Positions 7,397 to 15,256 of a DNA stretch of 34,046 nucleotides are shown here, in pieces (positions within the stretch are counted from its first letter, which is position 1; every line of letters begins with the position of its first letter). The DNA lies in the NCBI GenBank assembly GCA_001829125.1, contig MIAN01000172.1, positions 6,634 to 40,679 of the forward strand. The letters run 5' to 3'. The stretch comes from Spirochaetes bacterium GWB1_27_13. GTDB taxonomy: Bacteria; Spirochaetota; GWE2-31-10; MWDO01. Under the pieces are notes generated by a model. That model saw only the letters and a list, made by a program, of their open reading frames with translations, was not told the DNA's origin and made no database searches. The translations under genes were made by a program, and so were the position numbers.

Positions 7397-9574
7397 ATGA
7401 AAATTAACTTTAATGATATAATTATTCCAAGAAAAATAATTTTATTATTTATTTTTTCAATAATAATATTAATAGTCCTAATTACTATTTTTTTAAATAG
7501 AAATTTAAGTGACTTGTTTTTTAAACTGTGGACAAATTATAATCAAGACCTTGCGTTATCTATTTCAAAACATTGCCATAAAGAAATTGATATTGCCCAA
7601 AAACAGCTCGAAATGCTATCAATAGACCCAGATTTCCAAAATCTTTCTAATATTGATAAAATAGACTTAACTATAAATGGACTACCTCAAAATTATGAAC
7701 CTTATAAAAGAAAAATTTTTAGTGAATTATTAAAACGTAATAAAGATTTTTCACTTTTATTTCTATTACTGCCAAACGGAGATAATTATATATCCTATCC
7801 TTTTGAAATTCAAAAGTCTTTAAAAAAAAATAATTTAAGTGATAGAGAATATTTTCAAAAAGTAGTAAAAACTAAAATCCCTTATATTTCTGATTATTTT
7901 ATTGGTGCTGATGGACAACCTTCCATTGTAATAGATGTACCAATACTTGATGAAAATAATAACATAAAATGCCATATTGGAGGAGTTTTTTATCTCGATA
8001 CCCTAAATTTAATATTAAAACAAATAACCCCAGAAGAGGAAACCTATTCAATGCTTATTGATAGAAAAGGAAATTTAATTGCTCATAACAACTCCCTCTT
8101 TTTAGAAAAAAAAGAAAAAAATAATTTAAAAAAACATCCTTTTATAAAAGATTTCTTAGCAAATAAAGACTCTTATAATAAAAGTAAAACATTCTCTTAT
8201 ATCCATCCTGTTGACAACAAAGAGTATATAGGAAGTTTTGTTGCTCTTAGTTTTGGATGGGGTTTTGGATTAAGTTTTAAAAAAGAAATGATATACAAAA
8301 ATATTAATTTACAAACATTAAGTATCCTTCTACTCGTTATTCTCCTTATTATTTTAGTGGATGGAATTGGATTTATTATTTTAAGAAGATACATTAACAC
8401 ATGGATAGAAAAAGAAAATATTCTTTTAGAATCTAATTTAGAAAATGAAAAAAAATATCAAATGTTATTTGATACAATGTTAAATGGTTTTGCTCTACAC
8501 GAAATTATATGTGATAAAGAAGGTACTCCTATTGATTATAGATTTTTAGAAATTAATCCTTCCTTTGAAAGAATTACGGGACTTAGAAAAGACGATTTAG
8601 TAGGAAAAACAGTTTTAGAAGTTTTACCTAAAACAGAATCTTACTGGATTTCTCAATATGGCGAAGTAGCTCTAAAAGGTATAGATAAATTCTTTGAAAA
8701 TTATTCTTCTGATCTAAATAGATATTACGAAGTTTTTGCATACTGTCCAAAAAAAATGCAATTTGCAGTAATAATTTCTGATATTACCCCAAGAAAAATA
8801 TCAGAAATAGAGATGAATAAGCTAAATCAAGAGTTAGTTCTAAAAAATAAAGAACTAGAACAAATAGTTTATGTTTCGTCACACGATTTAAGAAGTCCTT
8901 TGGTTAATATACAAGGATTTAGTAAAGAACTTCAACATTCTGTTAATAGTATAAAAAAATTGTTAGAAACAAAAGAAATTAAGTCAAAACAATTAGAAGA
9001 TATAATAACTGAAGATATAGAAACATTTTTAATGTACATATTAAAAAGCGTAGAAAAAATGGACTCTTTGCTTTCTGGATTATTAAAATTATCAAGAGTT
9101 GGAAGAGCAGCTTTAAATCTAAAAATAATAAATATGAATAAATTAATTAATAATGTAATTAAAAATTTTAGTTTCAAAATTGTAGAAAATTGTATAAAAA
9201 TAAATACAGAAGAACTTCCTGATTGTTTTGGAGATGAAGTTTTAGTAGACCAAGTTTTTTCAAATCTTTTAGAAAATGCAATGAAATACCTTGCTAATAA
9301 TAGACAAGGCATAATAACAATAGGTGGTTTTGTAGAAAAAGATACATCCGTCTATTTTATTGAAGACAATGGGGTAGGTATTGGTCAAGAACATTATGAT
9401 AAAGTATTTGAATTATTTTATAGAGTTTCACCTCGTGAAAGTAAGGGCGAAGGATTAGGACTTACTGTAACAAAAAAAATTCTACACATGTTAAATGGAA
9501 ATATATGGGTAGAATCAGAATTAGGAAAAGGAACAAAATTTTTATTCTCTTTACCAACAAAAAACAAACTCTAA
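7397..9574 (+). CDS. Cache-PAS sensor histidine kinase
   Basis: A 725-residue membrane kinase. TM1 is about residues 13-33. A large extracytoplasmic region at 35-300 has Cache features (SDREYFQKV, YFIGADGQPSIVIDVP, LIDRKGNLIAHN), and TM2 is about residues 303-328. A PAS domain at about 355-460 is followed by a coiled segment and HisKA with SSHDLRSPL (H496). HATPase has an N box with N627 in LLENAMKY, then EDNGVGIG and GEGLGLT. All catalytic motifs are present. HDLRSP kinases of this form often pair with small CheY/Rcp1-type receivers, and one follows 15 bases downstream. The Cache domain suggests sensing of an external small molecule, of unknown identity. Confidence 0.88.
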   Translation: MKINFNDIIIPRKIILLFIFSIIILIVLITIFLNRNLSDLFFKLWTNYNQDLALSISKHCHKEIDIAQKQLEMLSIDPDFQNLSNIDKIDLTINGLPQNYEPYKRKIFSELLKRNKDFSLLFLLLPNGDNYISYPFEIQKSLKKNNLSDREYFQKVVKTKIPYISDYFIGADGQPSIVIDVPILDENNNIKCHIGGVFYLDTLNLILKQITPEEETYSMLIDRKGNLIAHNNSLFLEKKEKNNLKKHPFIKDFLANKDSYNKSKTFSYIHPVDNKEYIGSFVALSFGWGFGLSFKKEMIYKNINLQTLSILLLVILLIILVDGIGFIILRRYINTWIEKENILLESNLENEKKYQMLFDTMLNGFALHEIICDKEGTPIDYRFLEINPSFERITGLRKDDLVGKTVLEVLPKTESYWISQYGEVALKGIDKFFENYSSDLNRYYEVFAYCPKKMQFAVIISDITPRKISEIEMNKLNQELVLKNKELEQIVYVSSHDLRSPLVNIQGFSKELQHSVNSIKKLLETKEIKSKQLEDIITEDIETFLMYILKSVEKMDSLLSGLLKLSRVGRAALNLKIINMNKLINNVIKNFSFKIVENCIKINTEELPDCFGDEVLVDQVFSNLLENAMKYLANNRQGIITIGGFVEKDTSVYFIEDNGVGIGQEHYDKVFELFYRVSPRESKGEGLGLTVTKKILHMLNGNIWVESELGKGTKFLFSLPTKNKL

Positions 9575-9589
9575 AATTTAGGAGGGAGT

Positions 9590-10033
9590 ATGAATATGAA
9601 AAAAGAAGTTGTAATATTTCTTGCAGAAGATGATGATGGACATTCTCTTTTAATAAAAAAAAATCTAAAAAGAGCAGGTGTTTTAAATGAAATATTCTAT
9701 TTTAGAGATGGAGAAGAAATTTTAAACTATATAAAAAATAATAGAGAAAAATTAGTAAACTCTAATTTCTCCTATCTTTTTTTAATTGATATTCGTATGC
9801 CAAAAGTCGATGGGGTAGAGGTTTTAAGACAATTAAAAAAAGACAAGGATTTTCATAAAATGCCAGTAATAATGATTACAACAACTGATGATCCAAAAGA
9901 GATTGCCTTATGCCATGAAATAGGTTGCAATAACTATATAACAAAACCAGTTGATTACGATAAATTTGCAAATGCAATTCAACAACTTGGTTTATTTCTA
10001 CTTATAACAGAAATACCAGAGATGATTATATAG
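9590..10033 (+). CDS. Stand-alone receiver (Rcp1/CheY-like response regulator)
   Basis: A 147-residue single receiver domain with acidic pocket AEDDDG near residue 13, phospho-acceptor D67 (FLIDIRMPKVDG), Thr in ITTTDD and Lys in ITKPVD. There is no output domain. The LIKKNLKRAG helix and C-terminal LGLFLLITEIP resemble Rcp1-type receivers that serve bacteriophytochrome-like kinases. GGAGGGAG precedes ATG 9590; a second ATG two codons later is also possible. It sits 15 bases after the Cache-PAS kinase and 9 bases before the hybrid kinase, so it probably carries phosphate between them. That route is inference. Confidence 0.9.
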   Translation: MNMKKEVVIFLAEDDDGHSLLIKKNLKRAGVLNEIFYFRDGEEILNYIKNNREKLVNSNFSYLFLIDIRMPKVDGVEVLRQLKKDKDFHKMPVIMITTTDDPKEIALCHEIGCNNYITKPVDYDKFANAIQQLGLFLLITEIPEMII

Positions 10034-10042
10034 GATTTTTTT

Positions 10043-12040
10043 ATGATAGAGAATAATAATGTTGATATAGTAGATGAAAATAATATTTTTTCTCAATATA
10101 AAATATATGTAGTAGAAGATGATCTGGGACTAAGAAGAATAATTCAAATTAAATTAGAAAAAGAAAATTTTAAAGTAGAAACATTCGCACAAGGAAAAGA
10201 ATTTATTGGATTAATTGCAAATGAAGAAATAAAAGATAATCTTATACTTCTTGACTATAATCTTCCTGACACTAACGCAAAAGACCTTTTACAAAATCTA
10301 TTAAGTCAAAGGAAAAATTTAAATTTTATTATTATGACAGGTTATGGTGACGAAAAAATAGCAGTAGAAATGATGAAACTCGGAGTAAAAGATTATCTAG
10401 TCAAAGACATTAATTTTTTAGAATTACTACCTTCATCTGTAAAACAAATAGTTAAGCAAATAGAAATAGAAAAAAAACTCAAAGAAACTAAAAATAGCTT
10501 ATTGGAAAGCGAAGAAAAATATAGATTAATAACAGAAAATAGTAAATCTTTCATTTCTGAGACTGATATTAATGGAGTTATTCTTTATGTAAATAATTAT
10601 TATATAGAAGGACTTGGATACCTTCCAAAAGAAATTATTGGTAAACGAGCAGCAGAACTTTTACATCCAGATGACTTAGCAACAGCAATAAAAAGCTTTG
10701 ACAAAATGCTTAATAGTTCACAACCAAGAAGAGACGAATGGCGATTTAAACATAAAAACGGAACTTGGAAATGGCTTGACTGCACTGCTAATATGTTTAC
10801 AACAAAAAATGGTGAAAAAAGAATTGTTGTTATTGCTTATGATATAACGGATAAAAAAGAAAAAGAAGAAGACTTAAAAAACTCTAAAATAAATGCTGAA
10901 AATGCTAATGAAGCTAAAACTCAATTTTTGGCAAATATGAGTCACGAACTTAGGACTCCTATAAATGGCATACTTGGCATGGTAAATCTTTTATCAAAGA
11001 CTAAACTCGAGGAACAACAAATTAATTATCTTGATATGATAAAAAGTTCTGGGTCTTTACTCTTAAATATAGTAAATGATATTCTCGATATTTCTAAGAT
11101 TGAATCTGGAAAATTTGTACTAAAAGAAGAATCTTTTAATATAATAAATCTAATAAATAAAATTCATAATGAAATGGAAATTATATCGAATTCAAAAAAT
11201 CTAAAATTAAATACTATTATAGAAAATAATATAACTGAATGTATTTTTGGAGATGAAAAAGCATTAACTCAAATACTCATAAATTTACTAACAAATGCTA
11301 TTAAATTCACAGATATAGGTCAGATCGATATAAAATTAGAAGAAATATCAAAAGATAAAAATGAAATAAAATTTAGAATTTCAGTAAGTGATACAGGAAT
11401 TGGCATACAAACAGAAAAATTGAACGAAATTTTTGAACGATTTACTCAAATAGATAGTTCTACAACAAAAAAATATCAAGGAACAGGGCTTGGACTTTCA
11501 ATTGTCAAAAAACTTATAGAAATAATGAAAGGCAAAATAACAGTAGAAAGTTCTCTTGGTAAAGGAACAGTCTTTACTATGGAAATACCATTTAAAAATG
11601 TAAAAGAACACCCTCTACTATATGAAAAAGAAAAAACAAACGATGATATAAATAGCAAAATACAAAACAAAAATATTAATATACTTATTGCAGAAGATAA
11701 TGCTATAAATGCTTTATTTCTTAAAGAACTATTAGAACAAAGTGGTTTTAGTACAGATACTGCACAAAATGGAATAAAGGTACTCGAAAAATTGTCCAAA
11801 AAAAAATACAATCTTGTTTTTATGGATGTTCAAATGCCAGAGATGGACGGTTTTAAAACAACTGAGGTAATAAGAAAGCAAGAAAAAAATAACAAAGACC
11901 ATATTATAATTGTAGCATTAACGGCTTATTCTATGAAAGAAGATAAAGAAAAATGTATAAAAATTGGTATGGACGATTACATATCCAAACCAATCGAAGA
12001 AAGTGAAGTATTTGAAAAAATAGAAAAATATTTTTGTTAG
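10043..12040 (+). CDS. Hybrid histidine kinase REC-PAS-HisKA-HATPase-REC
   Basis: A 665-residue soluble protein with no membrane helix. The N-terminal receiver (residues about 16-135) has D71 in ILLDYNLPD. PAS with its PAC tail runs from 155 to 275 (GVILYVNNYYIEGLGY, RRDEWRFKHKNGTWKW). HisKA has NMSHELRTPINGILGM (H301), followed by HATPase with LLTNAIKF, SDTGIGI and GTGLGLS. The C-terminal receiver has D595 in FMDVQMPEMDG. The receiver in front may let another kinase gate its activity. The gene follows the stand-alone receiver by 9 bases and closes this operon. Output is unknown because no HPt or DNA-binding partner is adjacent. Confidence 0.9.
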   Translation: MIENNNVDIVDENNIFSQYKIYVVEDDLGLRRIIQIKLEKENFKVETFAQGKEFIGLIANEEIKDNLILLDYNLPDTNAKDLLQNLLSQRKNLNFIIMTGYGDEKIAVEMMKLGVKDYLVKDINFLELLPSSVKQIVKQIEIEKKLKETKNSLLESEEKYRLITENSKSFISETDINGVILYVNNYYIEGLGYLPKEIIGKRAAELLHPDDLATAIKSFDKMLNSSQPRRDEWRFKHKNGTWKWLDCTANMFTTKNGEKRIVVIAYDITDKKEKEEDLKNSKINAENANEAKTQFLANMSHELRTPINGILGMVNLLSKTKLEEQQINYLDMIKSSGSLLLNIVNDILDISKIESGKFVLKEESFNIINLINKIHNEMEIISNSKNLKLNTIIENNITECIFGDEKALTQILINLLTNAIKFTDIGQIDIKLEEISKDKNEIKFRISVSDTGIGIQTEKLNEIFERFTQIDSSTTKKYQGTGLGLSIVKKLIEIMKGKITVESSLGKGTVFTMEIPFKNVKEHPLLYEKEKTNDDINSKIQNKNINILIAEDNAINALFLKELLEQSGFSTDTAQNGIKVLEKLSKKKYNLVFMDVQMPEMDGFKTTEVIRKQEKNNKDHIIIVALTAYSMKEDKEKCIKIGMDDYISKPIEESEVFEKIEKYFC

Positions 12041-12117
12041 AAATACTCAATAAATTTATTGTAAAAAAAATGTATAACTTAAAGATAATATATATAAAAA
12101 TTGTTATACTTTAATTA

Positions 12118-12146
12118 TTGTAAATATAAAAATGCTGTAATATAAT
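12118..12146 (+). promoter_or_regulatory. Promoter of the OmpR-type regulator, with overlapping palindrome
   Basis: TTGTAA (12118-12123), 17-base spacer, TATAAT (12141-12146). The -10 lies inside a near-perfect palindrome at 12135-12150 (CTGTAATATAATACAG, arms CTGTA/TACAG). TGTAA recurs at 12119, 12136 and 12151, so the regulator may bind here. The start would be near 12152, leaving an unusually short leader. Confidence 0.6.
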
Positions 12147-12166
12147 ACAGTGTAAAACTAAATTTG

Positions 12167-12889
12167 ATGGATTTTGATATGCAATTTAGAAAAAAGATAT
12201 TAATTATTGATGATGACAAAAAACTTACAGAGATTATAGAAAAATATTTTTCTCAATACGAATTTGATGTTGAGGTAGCTAATGATGGAAATGGCATTGA
12301 TAACATTATAAAACAAAAAAAACCAGATGTTATTTTGCTCGATGTTATGCTCCCTGATAGAAACGGCTTTGACCTTTTAAGAGAAATACAAAAAGAACAT
12401 AGCATTCCTATTATTATGCTTACGGCAAAAGGTGATGAAGTTGATAAGGTTATTGGCTTAGAGCTTGGAGCAAGCGATTATGTAACAAAACCATTTTCCG
12501 TTAGAGAATTAATCGCAAGAATAAGAAGCGTTCTAAGAAGATCAAATTTAAATGCCTATGATCTAAAAGCAAAAAATGAACTCGTTTATGGTACGCTAAA
12601 AATAATTCCAGATAGGCGTTCAATAGAAATTGATGACAAAGAATTAGAACTTACAAAAACAGAGTTTGATTTATTATACTTACTTGCTTCAAATCCAAAT
12701 AAAACTTTTACAAGAGAAGATTTATTAAAAATAGTTTCTGATAGAGATTATGCTATCTTTGATAGATCAATTGACATGCACATAAGTCATTTAAGAAATA
12801 AATTAAAAATGCAAAACCCTCCTTACTGCACAATAAAAACAGTTTGGGGATCAGGATATAGATTTGAAATTAATGAAAAACCAATTTAA
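12167..12889 (+). CDS. OmpR/PhoB-family response regulator
   Basis: A 240-residue regulator. The receiver has the acidic pocket IDDDKK, phospho-acceptor D59 (ILLDVMLPDRNG), Thr in MLTAKG and Lys in YVTKPFS. The C-terminal winged helix of OmpR type covers about residues 140-235 (LTKTEFDLLYLLA, VDMHISHLRNKL-like IDMHISHLRNKL, TVWGSGYRF). A TTG three bases upstream (12164) and an ATG at 12179 are alternative starts; no clear Shine-Dalgarno is present and the leader is only about 15 bases. It overlaps the cognate kinase gene by 17 bases, the usual regulator-kinase pair. Target genes are unknown; autoregulation is suggested by the palindrome at its promoter. Confidence 0.92.
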   Translation: MDFDMQFRKKILIIDDDKKLTEIIEKYFSQYEFDVEVANDGNGIDNIIKQKKPDVILLDVMLPDRNGFDLLREIQKEHSIPIIMLTAKGDEVDKVIGLELGASDYVTKPFSVRELIARIRSVLRRSNLNAYDLKAKNELVYGTLKIIPDRRSIEIDDKELELTKTEFDLLYLLASNPNKTFTREDLLKIVSDRDYAIFDRSIDMHISHLRNKLKMQNPPYCTIKTVWGSGYRFEINEKPI

Positions 12890-14258
12890 AATCTCTTTAA
12901 CAAAAAAGATTATTTTTTTCTATTTTATTTTAGTTATTCTTTCAGTTGCTTTTACTTCGATATTTTCTTATATCATTTTTCAAAGATTGATGGATAATCA
13001 AATTAATAACATTGATTTAAACACATCAGCAATAAAAATGAAATTAGAAAAACTTTATGAAAAAAAAACTAATCTTATCGAACTTCCAGATTTGAATGAA
13101 AAATTAAAAAATGATACTAAAGAAGAATCAAAAATGCTTCTTCAAACAATTGAACAAAACTTCCCTGGCTACACTCTAAAAATGCCAACAGTAGAAGGAA
13201 CTTTAGAATATAAAGAAAGCCCCAAACTACTTTATGATAATAGAGAAAAAAAATATTTTTTAGAAATAACAAGAGAAATAAAATTCGAACAAAATTTACC
13301 ATTCAAATCATTACAATTATCAATTAAATTAAATTATTATCAAATAATCTTAAGAAGCTTGATAATGGGGACTTTATTAGCAACACTATTTTTAATTCCT
13401 TTTATTATTTTATTTTCAAGAACAATTATTACTCCTATAATAAAAGTTTCAAAGGCATCAAATCAAATTGCCACAGGAGACTTAAATGTTCATATAGATT
13501 TTAAATCAAATGACGAAATAGGAGAACTTGCCAACTCTTTCAATTTTATGTCAAACGAATTGTCAAAAATAAAAAAAATTAGAGATGATTTACTTGCAAC
13601 AATTAGTCATGAACTTCGTTCTCCGCTTGGTAGAATAAAAGGTTACAACGAATTACTATTTGATTTAGAACTCGATAAAAATGAACAAGATAAATATTTT
13701 AAATCAATATTACAAGAGATTGATTTTCTTGACAATATGATTGCAGAAATAATTGAGATTTCGAGGTTAGAATTACAAAAAGAAAAATTCTTTAAAGAAA
13801 AAATGGATTTAGCCTTTTTGCTAGAAATAATTAACGAAGATTTAGAACTCGAAAAATCAATTTTAAAAATAGATTATGAATTCAAATATCATCAAAATTT
13901 ATTTTGCTATATTGATGTTGATAAAATAAGAAGAGTTTTTTTAAATGTATTCCAAAATTCTGTAAAAGCAAAAGCAACAAAAATCATAATGGAAGCAACA
14001 AAAATTGATGATGAAATTGAAATTAAAATAATTGACGATGGGGTAGGTATCCCAGAAGATCAACTCGAAGTCGTTTTTGAAAAATTTTATAGAGTGGATA
14101 AATCAAGAGATAGAAAGACAGGCGGTTTTGGTCTTGGGCTTGCAATTTGCAAAGGCATTATAAAAGAACATAACGGTAAAATATTTTTCGTTAAAAAAGA
14201 TAAAGGTGCTGAGTTACATATACTGTTGCCTGCTTTAGATATTAAAGATAATGTTTAG
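12873..14258 (+). CDS. HAMP-containing sensor histidine kinase, partner of the OmpR-type regulator
   Basis: From ATG 12873 this gives 461 residues; a TTG at 12864 is the alternative. TM1 is about residues 10-33, the periplasmic sensor about 34-160 (no recognised fold), and TM2 about 165-188. HAMP (about 190-240) contains SNDEIGELANSFNFM. HisKA is ATISHELRSPLGRIKG with H246. HATPase has VFQNSVKA, IDDGVGIP and FGLGLAI. All motifs are intact, with the architecture of PhoR/BaeS-type kinases. It overlaps the regulator by 17 bases and converges on recR, overlapping its 3' end by 17 bases with no terminator between them. Confidence 0.9.
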   Translation: MKNQFKISLTKKIIFFYFILVILSVAFTSIFSYIIFQRLMDNQINNIDLNTSAIKMKLEKLYEKKTNLIELPDLNEKLKNDTKEESKMLLQTIEQNFPGYTLKMPTVEGTLEYKESPKLLYDNREKKYFLEITREIKFEQNLPFKSLQLSIKLNYYQIILRSLIMGTLLATLFLIPFIILFSRTIITPIIKVSKASNQIATGDLNVHIDFKSNDEIGELANSFNFMSNELSKIKKIRDDLLATISHELRSPLGRIKGYNELLFDLELDKNEQDKYFKSILQEIDFLDNMIAEIIEISRLELQKEKFFKEKMDLAFLLEIINEDLELEKSILKIDYEFKYHQNLFCYIDVDKIRRVFLNVFQNSVKAKATKIIMEATKIDDEIEIKIIDDGVGIPEDQLEVVFEKFYRVDKSRDRKTGGFGLGLAICKGIIKEHNGKIFFVKKDKGAELHILLPALDIKDNV

Positions 14259-14826
14259 AACTAATCGCTTTACCAAGTGTCAGACTATCAGAGTATTCAA
14301 GACTTCCACCCATAGGAATCCCAGTTGCAATTCTTGAGCGTTTTATATTAAATTTTGAAAGAATATTATTCAAATACAAAAAAGTAGCTTCACCTTCTAT
14401 TGTTGGATTTGTGGCAATTAATACTTCGCTAAAATTTCCTTTTTTTATCCGCTCAACAAGTTCGTTTATTTTAAGTTTATCAGGGTTTACACCATCCAAT
14501 GGATTTATACTACCCATTAAAATATGATATAAACCCTTATAGCAGCCAGTCTCTTCTATTGCAAGTAAGTCTTTTGGTTCTTCAACAACACAGAGCATCG
14601 ATTGATCCCGCGAATAATCCTCACATATAGAACAAACATCCTTCGTTGTAAAATTTCCACATATAGAACAAAAATTTATATTACTTATAACATCTTCTAT
14701 TATATGAGAAATTTCTAACGCAATATGTTTATTCTTCAAAAGAAAATAAGATAACCGTTGAGCACTTTTTTTACCTACACCGGGTAATTTTGTCAAAATA
14801 GTTATAATATCATTTATTTCATTCAT
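14242..14826 (-). CDS. recR: Recombination mediator RecR
   Basis: A 194-residue protein, the usual RecR length. It has the helix-hairpin-helix LPGVGKKSAQR, a four-Cys zinc module (about C53, C56, C65, C68 from this start) and a Toprim segment beginning LCVVEEPKDLLAIE with LMGSINPLDG. The C-terminal SRIATGIPMGGSLEYSDSLTL is diagnostic. With RecO it loads RecA at gaps. ATG 14826 overlaps the ybaB stop as TGATG, so the two are coupled; a TTG one codon earlier is possible. The gene is separated from dnaX by ybaB and the inserted SIR2 gene. Confidence 0.96.
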   Translation of the reverse strand: MNEINDIITILTKLPGVGKKSAQRLSYFLLKNKHIALEISHIIEDVISNINFCSICGNFTTKDVCSICEDYSRDQSMLCVVEEPKDLLAIEETGCYKGLYHILMGSINPLDGVNPDKLKINELVERIKKGNFSEVLIATNPTIEGEATFLYLNNILSKFNIKRSRIATGIPMGGSLEYSDSLTLGKAISSKHYL

Positions 14827-15128
14827 CAAAAAAGTCCGGGTATCAAATTAGTTGAAAACTTTCTTTGTATCTCTTGTCTCATTTTTGCAACAGCATCATT
14901 TTGAGCTAATATAATTAAGTCTCTAAAAGTTGGAATATCATTTCTAATAAAATCATTATCTTCATATTCTATCGAAATAATTGTAAACTCCCCATTGATT
15001 GTAACTTTAACAAATCCACTACCAGCTTCGCCAGTAACAGTAATTTCTTTCAATCGTGAAACCATCTCATCACTTTTCTTTTTTAACTCTTCAATATTCA
15101 AATTTTTTAGTAAATCTAAAGGATTCAT
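14826..15128 (-). CDS. ybaB: YbaB/EbfC nucleoid-associated protein
   Basis: A 100-residue protein with the family pattern: MNPLDLLKNLN, a helical middle, VTGEAGSGFVKVTINGEF, then acidic beta and helix ending in a Leu-rich tail (LIPGLF). YbaB forms DNA-binding dimers and usually sits between dnaX and recR. I place the start at 15128 because AAGGAG lies just upstream; a longer frame to 15170 lacks a ribosome binding site and would start downstream of the promoter only by chance. The promoter at 15194-15222 serves this gene and recR. Confidence 0.93.
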   Translation of the reverse strand: MNPLDLLKNLNIEELKKKSDEMVSRLKEITVTGEAGSGFVKVTINGEFTIISIEYEDNDFIRNDIPTFRDLIILAQNDAVAKMRQEIQRKFSTNLIPGLF

Positions 15129-15193
15129 TTTTATTTCTCCTTGAAATATCGTTGGAAAAAACATAATCAATAATAAAAATCTTTACGATTATT

Positions 15194-15222
15194 ATTATAA
15201 CAAAAAATAGCATTGTTTTCAA
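15194..15222 (-). promoter_or_regulatory. Promoter of ybaB-recR
   Basis: On the minus strand: TTGAAA (15217-15222), 17-base spacer, TATAAT (15194-15199). It lies between the SIR2 stop and ybaB, giving a leader of about 60 bases. It makes ybaB-recR transcription independent of dnaX and of the SIR2 gene. Confidence 0.75.
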
Positions 15223-15256
15223 GTATAGATTTATATTTTTGGGGGGAGGGAGGAAA

